Source: Isoetes taiwanensis
Lineage: Eukaryota; Streptophyta; Lycopodiopsida; Isoetales; Isoetaceae
Length of the DNA stretch: 64,000 nucleotides
Direction: 5' to 3'
NCBI GenBank assembly: GCA_021234155.1
Contig: JAJEKV010000059.1
Coordinates: 1,283,844 to 1,347,843 of the forward strand
Shown here: positions 21,915 through 32,215 of the stretch, piece by piece
Layout: each line of letters starts with the position of its first letter
Numbering within the stretch: the stretch's first letter is position 1
Notes under the pieces: model-generated
The model's database searches: none
Seen by the model: the letters and a program-made list of their open reading frames with translations, nothing else
Told to the model about the DNA's origin: nothing
Position numbers and translations under genes: made by a program

Positions 21915-23262
21915 CACACCCAAGCAAGCCGTAGATGATCGCACAAGAAGAAGCAGCGGTCAATAGTTTCAACACGTTGGCCACAGAGAGGGCAATGATC
22001 TGAGACTCTAGGGTTCATCTTGTGAACTAAGACATTCACTCGAACACATCTATGGAGAATTTGCCATCGCAGCGCTGACACTTTAGGGTGGAGCAATTTA
22101 TCCCATGTCCACATCCAAACACTTTTCCATTGTGGTTGAGGAACCTGAAGATGCCAGTGCTGGGATGGAGGAAGAGGCTCACAATCTAAAAGCAACCTGT
22201 ACGTGGAAGAAACAAACTTTTCTGGCTTAAGACATACATCACATATCCAAATAGGCACATCAGCCTGTGGTTGCTGCACAATGGATGGCAAAAAGTCAGC
22301 CATCCCAACCCAGATTTGCCGATCCCATCTGTATAACAGAAATCTCGTCTGAAAAGCCTCCCATGACAAAAGATGACCAGAATCATACCAAGCTGCAATC
22401 GTTAAACCAGCTAGCCGCCAACACCGTTGGGTCTTTGGATGTACAAGTGCACATAAAACGCCGATCATGCATATACCTGCCGGGGAAGCCACCAGCATGA
22501 CATTGACAATGAAGCACAAGCTTGGGGATTAATATGGAATAAAGATCTAACCGCATCCCAGGAAGCAAGCAGACCTTTAAGGAATGGGGAAGCATTTGGA
22601 TATGGATGCAGAGGATACAACAAGGCCCATGGGAAACTAGGCTTGATAGTTGTCTTGTGAAAGGGGAGACACTGCAGAAGTGATTGACTCACCAACCTTA
22701 AGCCAGGAGAGTCATCTTTACCAAGGAGGAGCCTCCAAATGAACTTTGAAATCATGACCTGGCTTTGCAGACGGAAGTCCAACATTCCAAGGCCACCAGC
22801 TGCCTTAGGCTTGATGCACTTAGCCCAGGATACCTTAACAACAGCACCTTCTGAGGTACCACCCCAGATGAAATTCCTGACAATACAGACAGATGCCATA
22901 TAGACATGGGTGTTGCTGAGGACGGAATCCGATCTTGCAACTGTGATCCTACCAGGCAAAGATAACTTAGCCACCTTCCACCAGAACAGATGTTTCTCAA
23001 GACCTTTAATGATCTCATCCCAAGCACATGAGGCAGAAACATGCACCCCCACAGGAATGCCCAAAAGCTTTGTGGGTTGACCATGAGGAAGCACCGTCCA
23101 GGGGTAGTCAAGAATACAAGAGGGAACAGCACTATCCAGTGCCATAGAGCAGTGCACTTTCTCCAACCTACAAGAACTCCAGAGGCCAGGGCGAAAGTAT
23201 CTAGGAGCAGCTTAGCATTATGGAGGTTTTCATCATTGGCCATAAGAAAAAGAGCATACTGA
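21915..23262 (-). mobile_element. L1-type LINE fragment (RT end, thumb, zinc-binding C-terminus)
   Basis: On the minus strand the reading starts just after an RT active site (ALFLMANDENLHNAKLLLD) and continues through LLGIPVGVHVSASCAWDEII, SLPGRITVARSDSVLSNTHV and NFIWGGTSEG to a zf-RVT-type end, WDKLLHPKVSALRWQILHR then CPLCGQRVETIDRCFFLC. This order is typical of plant L1 ORF2. A frame break occurs near 22500. The 3' end is cut by the gypsy LTR at 21914; the 5' end stops at about 23262. Confidence 0.8.
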
Positions 23263-23358
23263 ATTACTGATTATACACACCTCCTGAGAACCATCCAACA
23301 TGGGTAGACCCTGGATGACACCTTCTCGAGCTGCAACATCAAAGGGTTCCAGAGGGAT

Positions 23359-24575
23359 TTGATATGGATGCAAAAATAACAATTTTTGAAACCATAGACC
23401 ATATATTCCTAAAACAATTGATAAGTTGTTATAAAAAAAACATAGATTCAAGATAAAAAATAATCATATTAGCTTATAGATTATATTGGTTAAAATAGTC
23501 TTATTAAGACATTGAGTTATTTTGGTAGAGGTTCGAGCCTCCGTATTTCATATTCTAAAATCTTAGGCAAAACCTTATAAAGGTTCGATATTCCCTTAAA
23601 ACCTTACGCGAAATCGTATTTTATATTTCAAAATCATAGGCGCCTCCAATCATAAATGACTATAAGCGAAACGAGAGGTGCCCAGAGGCCCCAACATACG
23701 ATCTGGGTCGTAGGATCGACGAATCCGACGACTGTGGTAGCCCAGGGTGCACCTCGTTTAGAATATGTAGCAAAATAATAGGGGGCTCCAGGGGGATTTG
23801 ATATGGATGCAAAAATAACAATTCTTGAAACCATGGACCATATATTCCTAAAACAATTGATGAGTTGTTATTAAAAAAAACATAGATTCAAGATAAAAAA
23901 TAATCACATTAGCTCACTGGGTATATTGGTTAAGGTAGTCTTATTAAGACATTGAGTTATTTTGGTAGAGGTTCGAGCCCCCATATTTCATATTCTAAAA
24001 TCTTAGGCAAAACCGCATAAGGGTTCGATATTCCCTTAAAACCTTATGCGAAATCGTATTTCATATTTCAAAATCATAGGCGCCTCCAATCATAAATGAC
24101 TATAAGCGAAACGAGAGGTGCCCAGAGGCCCCAACATACGATCGGGTTGTAGGATCGATGAATCCGACGACTGTGGTAGCCCAGGTTGCACCTCGTTTAG
24201 AATATGTACCAAAATAATAGGGGGCTCCAGGGGGATTTGATATGGATGCAAAAATAACAATTCTTGAAACCATGGACCATATATTCCTAAAACAATTGAT
24301 GAGTTGTTATTAAAAAAAACATAGATTCAAGATAAAAAATAATCACATTAGCTCACTGGGTATATTGGTTAAAGTAGTCTTATTAAGATATTGAGTTATT
24401 TTGGTAGAGGTTTGAGCCCCCATATTTCATATTCTAAAATCTTAGGCAAAACCGCATACGGGTTCGATATTCCCTTAAAACCTTACGCGAAATCGTATTT
24501 CATATTTCAAAATCATAGGCGCCTCGATATTCCCTTAAAACCTTACGCGAAATCGTATTTCATATCCCATAATTC
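23359..24575 (+). repeat. 439-bp tandem repeat (2.7 copies) with tRNA-like A and B boxes
   Basis: TTGATATGGATGCAAAAATA recurs at 23359, 23798 and 24237, a period of 439 bp both times, and the copies are nearly identical. Each unit contains TAGCTCACTGGG (A-box-like, for example 23910) and GAGGTTCGAGCCCCC (B-box-like, for example 23968), some 60 bp apart. Each ends in ACGACTGTGGTAGCCCAGG and TAGGGGGCTCCAGGGGGA. The last copy is truncated and has an internal 36-bp repeat near 24530. A related single unit lies inverted at 42143-42598. A tRNA-derived SINE that became tandem is the simplest reading. Confidence 0.75.
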
Positions 24576-24969
24576 TACATAAAATTCATGTTATAGCCCA
24601 TCTGGCCCTGGGCTTTTACCTGCAGCCATGGACTTGAGGGAGATTTTGGTATATGCTCCCTCTATGATCCCATTGTCATTTTGCTTCAAGACAAAGTATT
24701 TCCTTGTATACATATGGCAATCATACACTCTAGAACACATGATTACGACACTCATTTAAATATGATTTGTGGCTTTCAAGCAGAAAAACCATAAACATGT
24801 TGGATTCACTTCACATGAGCAAATGTGAATATCTCCACTCATGTAGGAACAAGGTGGTTAAAAAACGTGTTTTTTATTCATAAAAATCTTCTATAAAAAT
24901 CTGTACGTACTCTAAAAGATTTTTATGGAATGGGATAAAAAAAAAAAAAAAAATTAATTTTTTTTTTGT
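24576..24969. other. Gene-free AT-rich spacer ending in a poly(A) tract
   Basis: No coding frame. A run of A with flanking T (24936-24968) may be the trace of a retroposon tail. Confidence 0.4.
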
Positions 24970-25195
24970 GCACATTAAGGTTTAGGGTTTGAATGTTTAG
25001 AATTAAGGTTTACAGGGGTTAGAATGTTTAGGTTTAGGGTTAGAATGTTTAAATTTAGGGTTAGAATGTTTAGGCTTACATTGTGTACACTTAGGTTTAG
25101 GGTTAGAATGTTGAGAATTTAGGATTACAGGTTTAGAATTTAGGTTTAGAGTTAGAATTGTAGGCTTACAAGTTTAGAATTTCATATTGTAATGG
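24970..25195. repeat. Degenerate telomere-like tandem repeat
   Basis: The words TTTAGGGTTAGAATG and TTTAGGTTTAGGG recur about ten times with drift. The core is the plant telomere unit TTTAGGG, mixed with GAATG, giving an irregular unit of about 20 bp. Confidence 0.6.
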
Positions 25196-26320
25196 CTATA
25201 TTGTAATTTCTATAAAATTTGTATTCTAAGGATTTTTAAGGATTTTTATATTTTTTTAAAAAACCAAGGGCTCAATTGATTTATGTGTATTCTTGGATTC
25301 AAGTATTTATGAGGTCATGCAATGGAAAGGACTCATTGGACAATGTTGGTGTATTATGTACACCCTATAGTGTTAGCAGACTAGAGATCAATATTCGTAT
25401 AGCGTGTATATCGTATAGCCTAGCATACTAGATGATAAAAGTATATGCATGATTGCCGATGTTGAATGAATGCGTCCTTTTACAAAATGGATTTATAATT
25501 CTGTTGTAACCCCCTTGTCTTTTTGCTATATACTATACATTCAAGATGAAATGCCGGATATAAAGATATTTAGATAGATATTATTTTAAGTCCATAAAGA
25601 CCACCTAAGGCTCTGGAATGATGCTATGCATAGTACGACTGTGAGCGGTCTTGAGACTAGAGCAGGCATATTATATGAAAGAAGAGTGAATCTATATTTA
25701 TGAGGATAAGGGCTAGGATTGTTGAAGTTTGGAGCATGAACTTTGCACATCAAGATAAAGTCTGCCCTTGTATTGATGCCAATGGCCGAGCCAATTTTGT
25801 TGGCATATAAAAGATAAATTATAGAGACTAGTTATGGTGCCCGGCATTGCCGGGCTTAGTAGCAACTTAAAGGGGTGCTTGTTTCATTGTTGGCTAGAAC
25901 ATTGGCTTTGCATATGAATGTCGAGTGTGTGTGGAGCTTCATATCGACTGTGTGGCGTGCAATGTTGTCCGATATGAATGCAATCTATTGTAGGTATCTA
26001 TGAAGCTCAAACGTTTGTAGAACGCCTTTCGAATTTGACATAAAATGGAAGAAGGAAGATGGATCAGTATGTTGACAATGTTTGACAAAGGCTTGTGATA
26101 GTATACTTAGAACTTGTGTTGTGTAATCCATCAACTTGAGAATGTACTTGTAAAATTTTCAAAGATGTAATCATTTTGAATGCAAGGGTCATTATCTCGA
26201 TCATATAAAATACTCTTGCTAAGCCTTATGAATTTAGGGCAAGCATGGCGCAAGATTTTTTCACTCCAAAAAATAGATAAACCTATATGAACCTTAAAGA
26301 TGGTGATATTGGTCAAGGAA
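25196..26320. other. Gene-free stretch with one Helitron-type end
   Basis: AT-rich sequence with no supported gene. A Helitron-like 3' terminus on the minus strand lies at 25828-25855. Short frames show no recognisable motifs. Confidence 0.4.
25828..25855 (-). mobile_element. Helitron-type 3' terminus
   Basis: On the minus strand a 7-bp-stem hairpin (GCCCGGC, loop of 3, GCCGGGC; 25839-25855) is followed by 7 nt and CTAG (25828-25831), then T. This is the standard Helitron 3' end. The same layout occurs at 33637-33664 and 34148-34175. The 5' end of this copy was not located. Confidence 0.55.
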
Positions 26321-26412
26321 GGTATTCTCTATGCTGATGACTTGGTAAGAGCTTTACATATGGGCTACTTGGTCTCCGTGGACGATAAAACCTCTATTCT
26401 ATTCTATTCTAT
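26320..26412 (+). mobile_element. LINE 3' relic: YADD scrap joined to the family tail
   Basis: ILYADDLVRA is readable just before GGTCTCCGTGGACGATAAAA (about 26369-26388) and a TATTC tail. The tail matches those of the LINEs at 3.8 and 36.7 kb, so this is a very short or internally deleted member. Confidence 0.5.
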
Positions 26413-26842
26413 TAAGACAAAGAAAAGCACCCATCGGAAAACCCAAAAGCATGCATTGAATACAAATATTTAAAATCTCCTTGCAAATGTATACGTCACC
26501 TATTCTACAGTTTCAAAGAAAAAAAAAATATTTTATCTTAGTTTTAGAAGCCTGAAAAAGCAAACACATTTGTGTAATTTCGTTTAATGATCTCGTCGTA
26601 GTGTTGTAACCAAATTTTGAAAACAGGACCTGGTCCAAGAAGCCATAAAATTTTCCCTTCCAAATCTCTCGCGTTAATGACTCTAGTTTCATACTAAGGA
26701 GAAAGTTAAATTGCCCAGTCATTTTGCTCCCAGAACCTCTTGCTCAAACATGAGGTGTCTTTGCCTTTGGTATGTATACGTATACATGGTTAGATAGATA
26801 TATGTATGTATGCAATGGATATATTAAATAAGATCTTAAGTG

Positions 26843-27670
26843 TTTTTTTTTTTTTTTTTTTGAAGAACGTGTTTTACTTCATATTATACACTCAAAATAT
26901 TACAAAGTACTTCCAGAAGTAAGAAATGTCCCTGAAGCATCAATCACTTTTAGATGATCACTCCATATTGGAATTTTAATACGATCAGGCCAATTGGAGA
27001 TCTGAAAGTAATTATACAACTTCTTATGAATTTCTTGAAGCACCACCTGAGAAGAAATACGCTTATCATAAAAGACCTTTCTTCGCCTTTGCTTCCATAC
27101 ACTCCATATTAGCCAAGACTTTGCCATGTGAAATGCAATCCTTTTAGAAGCAGTCCACTGATTTGGATAAATACCCAAAAGAAAGTGCTGACTATCCAAA
27201 GATACTCCAAAAAGAGAATGCAGCCAGGACCTAAGACTACTCAGCTTTGCACACAAATATATTCAGTGCTCCAATGTTTCAATGCACCGCTCACACATTG
27301 GGCAAAGTGGGCTTACTCCCGGCTTAAAGCGATGAACCATCTCATTAACTCTCAAAGAGCGATGAACCACCTGCCAAAGTAGAACATTTACCTTTGGAGG
27401 ATTATATTTAGACCAAACAAGGTTCCAGATGGATTGTCATTGAGAAGGCAAAGTCTGTAAGTGCCATTTTCGAGAAGGTGATAAAGTATTTGAGGAGGTA
27501 ACCAATCTGTAGCATGAACTTACTAGCTTCTTGCCTTCTTTAACACCTTGAACAAAGTACCAGCATCTCTTGTTACCCACCTTCTTAATTAGAGGAAGAG
27601 CATTTGCTACATAAGCCCATATACTGATATCTTTATACTGGATAAGCGATGAAGAGACAAAAAATGAAAC
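26843..27670 (-). mobile_element. L1-type LINE 3' end with poly(A) tail
   Basis: A run of T at 26843-26862 is the poly(A) tail on the minus strand. Upstream, the minus-strand coding end reads WSKYNPPKVNVLLWQVVHRS, then CPMCERCIETLEH and SWLIWSVWKQRRRKVFYDKR, ending with a stop near 26900. This is the zinc-binding C-terminal region of L1 ORF2 and resembles 21.9-22.1 kb. It is 5'-truncated, with one or two frame breaks. Confidence 0.75.
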
Positions 27671-28795
27671 AATGAATGCTGGCTTGGTTGTGCGAAGACA
27701 TTTAGCTAGGTAGTTTAGTTCTTTTATGTGACATAGATTTGGTGCATATGGCCTAGAACTAAACTACTAAAGTGTAACTTTGAAGGTCCCCAACGTAGAT
27801 CTCAATCAAAAGTTGTCAAGGTAGCCTTAGTAGCAATAAAAGAAAACATAGTGAAGGTTAGGGTTAGGTTAGGTTAGGTTAGGTTAGGGTAGTTGGATTC
27901 TTGGTTGGTTGGTCAACAAATTGCAAGGGTGCTTATTCTGTATTAGAAGGGTTGTGGGATTGCATGATCGTGACAAGGAAGAAAAACGTTGTTACCATTC
28001 CCACATAGCCATTTAATATGTTATAATGAATGTAAGAAATGTACTATTTTAGGGTAGAAATCATGGAATAATGGAAAATCCACTTCATTTGAATAAAAGC
28101 TTTGCATTGAGCAGGACTTAGGCCCTCTTCATTGAGGGAATTAAAGATCATAAGGTAGTGGTACCTCTTTATTGAGGGACTTGGGATTCGGATAAGGAAA
28201 GATGTTAGTTAGTGAGGTAAAGAGGAAGCGAATTTGGAAGGGGATTCTGCAACAGCTGCAGAATCCTTGACCAACTTTGCTTTCCCAACTGCATGGAAGT
28301 TGGGGAGCTAGTGCTTGCAGATGAGTTTTTTTTCTTGTTGTCCCTGTAAAGCTGAATCTGAATCTATCAATTTAATTTCCATTCAATTGCAACAAAAGAA
28401 TCCTCGGGCAAAAGAGGCGACCCAATTTCCATGCTGTGATGTGGAATGGGAAGGGGGAGGGCATTTTTGCCGTCCCCCTAATCTGCAGAATCCGGTCGTG
28501 CCTCAATGGTGCTCCTGGATTTTGCAGGTTAGGGAGATGGCAAGAATGCCTGACCCCTTTCCGTTCACACTACGTCAAGGTAAGCAATGACTAGATTCTA
28601 TAGGTTTTTGTGCAGCGAGTTTTCATCTAATGAAGTTGAATGAGGCAGGAATGTGGACCCACTATGTTGAAGTAAAGCATTGGTTGGAAAAAGAAAGAAG
28701 GTTAAACTACGAATGGAAAATGAAGAAAATGGGGAGGGGTAAGTAACCGAGCTAAAAAAGCTGCATAATTCGCGAGGGGCACCGACGAAAGGAAA
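27671..28795. other. Upstream flank of the cysteine-rich protein gene
   Basis: Non-coding. It contains a short interstitial GGTTAGGTTAGG run (27856-27888) and a perfect 10-bp inverted repeat around GGATTCTGCA...TGCAGAATCC (28243-28267). The open frame at 28315-28590 has no recognisable motif. Confidence 0.4.
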
Positions 28796-28799
28796 GGCG

Positions 28800-28807
28800 T
28801 ATATAAG
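28800..28807 (+). promoter_or_regulatory. TATA box of the cysteine-rich protein gene
   Basis: TATATAAG lies 34 bp before the ATG at 28841. This implies a very short leader, or initiation slightly upstream of the usual position. Confidence 0.6.
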
Positions 28808-28840
28808 CAGGGGGGAGGGTGGCGAAGGCAAGGCGAGGAG

Positions 28841-29143
28841 ATGGCGATGGCGGGCAAGGCAGCAGTGTGGGCGATTGTTGCAGCGGCGGTGGCGATGGCC
28901 CTGTTATTCATGGCTGCTCCGGCGGAGGCGCAGGCCTGCAACGTAAACGGGATGCTGGACGCCTACAACAAATGCCAGCGGGTCGTGATGAATAACCGCC
29001 GTAGCATCTCCGACTTCGCCTCCTCCTGCTGCCGCCCCCTTGGCCTCCACTCTTCCTCCTGCTTCTGTAAACTCGCCTTCCCCGGTTTCCAGAAGCCCAT
29101 CCTTAACCTCGCCCTTCGCCGCTGTGGCCAGCCCCTTTGCTAG
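28841..29143 (+). CDS. Secreted eight-cysteine protein of the lipid-transfer type
   Basis: The 100-residue protein has a signal peptide (hydrophobic residues 7-26, likely cleavage after AEA at residue 30). The mature part carries eight cysteines at 33, 45, 63, 64, 74, 76, 95 and 100 in the order C-C-CC-CFC-C-C. This is the eight-cysteine motif of plant non-specific lipid-transfer and related proteins, which form four disulfides around a hydrophobic cavity and act outside the cell. The mature size (70 residues) and the Phe between the paired cysteines resemble the small type-2 class, although spacings differ (11, 17, 0, 9, 1, 18, 4). The first ATG is used; it follows a TATA box, and another ATG lies two codons on. 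No intron is needed. It is the clearest intact ordinary gene in the window. Confidence 0.85.
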   Translation: MAMAGKAAVWAIVAAAVAMALLFMAAPAEAQACNVNGMLDAYNKCQRVVMNNRRSISDFASSCCRPLGLHSSSCFCKLAFPGFQKPILNLALRRCGQPLC

Positions 29144-29925
29144 GCCTCCCCCCCACATCCCCCCTATGTCTCTTTCCCTTGTTTTTCAGTGCTTTTGATG
29201 TTGTTTCTCTTCTTTCAATATCATATTTCTACTTATTTCTAAAATATTGCTCTCCTGTCTTCATTTTTTTCGTTGCTGTAAGTTTGAGATCTTGTATCAT
29301 GCCATTCTTTATGCTGTGAGTTTTGGTTTGAGATCTTGTTTTCTGCAACATTACTTGCATTCTTTATGCTGTATGTTTGTGAGCTTACATCTTCTCTGAG
29401 AGAACAATTCTTACATCTTCTCTGATAGAACAATCTGCAACATTACTTGCATTCTTTGTGCTGTATGTTTGTGATCTTACATATTCTTTGATAGAACAAT
29501 TCTTACATCTTTTCTGATAGAACAATTTTGCCATTCTTTCATTCTTCATATTGTATATCGTCTTGTCTGGCTTAGTAACATTTAATACAGGAATGTAGGG
29601 AGTGCAATATTGTTATAAAACATGCTGCACGAAATCCGCGAAATAAAATCCACTTACTTGAACTGAAATGTTCTAATCCATCCAATCCAAGAAAATATTA
29701 CTTGGATGTCGTGTAGTTGTAAGAGTATAAGAATATGGATTGAATGTAAATTATTTTGCAGCATAGTACTTAGAAGAAAAGCATATTTAATCAATCAAAT
29801 AAATTAGTAGAATTTGGCAAGTTCTAATCCTACCAGCAAAGTGCACTTTAAACTTGTGGATTTCGTTTTTACTTTGAATTTGTGAATTTCGTTTGCGTGT
29901 TTCTTTTAAAAAAGACCAGTGTCAA
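29144..29925 (+). other. 3' flank of the cysteine-rich protein gene with a 91-bp repeat
   Basis: Two tandem copies of a unit of about 91 bp start near 29342 and 29434 (CTGCAACATTACTTGCATTC, then CTTACATCTTCTCTGA, AGAACAATTC). Some of it may be 3' UTR. The remainder to 29925 is AT-rich and without genes. Confidence 0.5.
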
Positions 29926-30019
29926 TCTTATATAATAATGTTATTCAGTAAGTGTTGGACCCAGCCCTAGATCCAACGGCTAAAATCTAGAGCCCTAAAT
30001 CTAACGGCTACAATTTTGC

Positions 30020-30742
30020 ATCTCCTCTCGGTATGAAAACAGCGAAATCCGCACTTCGTCTCTTATTCTGTCCCAATCCAATGCCTTATTTCCTTCATCT
30101 TCTGCCGCTGGTACATCCTTTTCTTCCAACCTTCTGCATCTCCAGTTTTGCCAAAAAAATTCTTTAGGTCGACAATCTGGCTTTAGTACGCAGACCATGG
30201 CCGCCGTTGAAAGAAGATGTACATTTGTTTTCGCATCTTTGGCCGGGGTTTTATTTGGCCCAAGCATTGCTTTGGCTGAGCCCCTGAATCTGGCTGTGAG
30301 GCTGCAGATCCTGTTACAGATAAATATTGCATCTCAACTTCAGCTCTCGGTGATGGCTATGGCGGGCTAGGCGGCTATGACTATGGCATGCCATGTTGTA
30401 GGACGGTGGAAGCTTCAGAACAGCAGAGGCGAAAATCACAGCTATACCAAGGCCTCCGATCAGAGGATTGCTTACAGAAGTTAAACCCCTGCACAGCTTT
30501 GGGAGAAGCCTTAGAGCTATACAAGGTTTCAAGGTTAATGTGGTGATCGCTGTGGTAAACTAGAGCTATCGCTGTAAGATTTAAATCTGTCATAACCAAG
30601 TTTAACATATTTAATCAGTCTTTTGTTGCTTTTCCAGGATGTTGGACAGAGCTTGCACCATTTGGGAGCTACGCAAACTATCTCTGCAAGGTGTTTGGAG
30701 CAGAACAACAAAATTCCGTGCATGACGTTTGACGATTTCTAG
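30020..30742 (+). pseudogene. Plastid/thylakoid-type small protein gene with one intron, frame-broken
   Basis: Exon 1 encodes a Ser/Thr-rich, transit-peptide-like stretch (SSSAAGTSFSSNLLHLQF), then MAAVERRCTFVFASLAGVLF and GPSIALAE, which looks like a lumen-targeting signal. At about 30263 the frame must shift by one base to continue as SGCEAADPVTDKYC, STSALGDGYGGLGGYDYG and LNPCTALGEALELYK. A GT-AG intron (30526-30637) joins in frame to exon 2 (30638-30742), ending QTISARCLEQNNKIPCMTFD before the final Asp-Phe and a TAG stop. The reading across the intron is coherent, so the gene ancestry is convincing. No in-frame ATG precedes the transit-like part. I do not recognise the family. It may be a captured fragment inside the candidate Helitron, or a sequence error. 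Confidence 0.5.
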
Positions 30743-31330
30743 GTCCATGGAAAATTTAAGTGACATTTATTTGTATTGTATATTTAACTTGCAAAGTTTG
30801 GAGAACGCCAGAAGGTTCATTTAGTCTCTTTATAGCAAATGTTGCATGTTGCAGGGGTTCTGTCATTCTTGATCAGTCTCATTCCTATTGGGTTTGTTTT
30901 CTCTTTCCTGTGTGTATGTTTCCTCTGTTGAATTTATAGAATGTCTTAATTTTTACTGTGAAATCGTTGTTTCTTATATTAAGCTTCTTTGACATAATGT
31001 TTGGAGATATGCTCGACCCTCATTTCATGTGGAATTGATGACTTAGGGCTGTACTATGCCTATCCAGTGGATGCATTTATACTTTGAGCATGGATGGTAG
31101 GAACGTCATTAGTATTGGATCTTAGATTGGCCATATTGGCACTTGAGAATGTGGTTAGCAAAGCTGAACATGTTCTTTTGCATGAACAATGACCTATACC
31201 ATTGAAGTGGTGCCACTCACCTACCGTGTATGCCTTGGTTCAACAGCAGAGCACTTATCTGCTGGAAATAATTCTAATGTACAGTAATTTGAAAAAATCA
31301 GTTTATAGCAATGCACCTGTGTTTCTGCAG

Positions 31331-31585
31331 CTATTTGACTTCTTGATAGTTGACCATTTGAGGACCTATAAGGAACATATCATATATTCCTATATTCTTG
31401 GATTTCTTGCCTTCAAGAGGTAAGTTTTTTCTACATTTACAAACTGCATTTTATGAACCTTTCTTTGCCTTAACCATCTACGTCTATAGAGTCCTGCAGT
31501 ATTGAGGTTGCTCCACGTTGCATGACTCACCCACAAACTGCAGAAAAGATGAGCCGATGCCTAAACAGATCCCATTTCCAATGAG
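31331..31585 (+). pseudogene. Two adjoining exon fragments of an unrecognised host gene
   Basis: After an acceptor (GTTTCTGCAG), 31331-31419 reads LFDFLIVDHLRTYKEHIIYS plus YILGFLAFK and ends at a GTAAGT donor. After another acceptor (AAACTGCAG), 31544-31585 reads KDEPMPKQIPFPM and ends at GTTTCT. The split Arg codon joins in phase. Start, stop and further exons were not found. It lies inside the candidate Helitron, consistent with gene-fragment capture. Confidence 0.4.
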
Positions 31586-31659
31586 GTTTCTGATGCATTT
31601 TTCGTCTCCTTTCCTACCATTCATCATTTCTACATTTTGCAGTTAAAGTTTTTCTTTTC

Positions 31660-32215
31660 CTGTTTAATGGCTATGCTCTTCTCCCCCAACCAAGGCATCC
31701 AAGGCATATTTGTTATGTTGCTTCTTATTTCTGCTTTTTGATTCAGCATGTGAACCAGTTTAGTCACATGCTGTCAATGGCGAAGCAGTGCTTATCAAAT
31801 ACAAAATTACCTGATGTTATTCATGACCATGGGAATGAGATTAGTCACGTGGTGTAAATGGCCAAGCAGTGCTTATCAAATACAAAGCACCTAATGCTAT
31901 TCATTACCATGCGACAAGAAAAAGTTGTTGAAGCCTAAGTTGCCAGGAAAATGCTTGAGAAAGAAATAGAAGAGCTGAAGTTTGTTTTTGCATACCCAAT
32001 TCTGCCATGGCGGGGAACATAGTTCTTCAGCCAGGAGATTTAGGGCATTTTTAATGGCTATGCTCTTCTCCCCAACCATCCAAGGCATATTTGTTATGTT
32101 GCTTTTTGATTCAGCGTGTGAACCAGTTAAGTCACATGCTATCAATGGCCATGCAGTGCTTATCAAATACAAAATCACCTGATGTTATTCATGATCATGG
32201 GAACATAGTTTAAGT
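31660..32215 (+). repeat. Direct duplication, about 160 bp, offset about 390 bp
   Basis: 31663-31830 and 32052-32200 share TTTAATGGCTATGCTCTTCTC, AAGGCATATTTGTTATGTTGC, GTGAACCAGTTNAGTCACATG and CAGTGCTTATCAAATACAAAA words, with small indels. A third partial copy (GTCACGTGGTGTAAATGGCC...) lies at about 31843-31900. Between them MRQEKVVEA, a stop, then VARKMLEKEIEELK is readable at 31908-31979, possibly another decayed exon. Confidence 0.6.

Noticed and set aside
21830-21984. Reading the gypsy LTR as the C-terminus of the L1 protein or the N-terminus of gag
   Set aside because: Both open frames simply run across the LTR boundary at 21914; the homology changes there sharply.
27856-27888. True telomere
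   Set aside because: It is only about 33 bp, the unit is irregular, and the position is internal with unique DNA on both sides.
30001-30267. 88-codon minus-strand ORF
   Set aside because: It is antisense to the plastid-type exon, whose plus-strand reading continues coherently across an intron.
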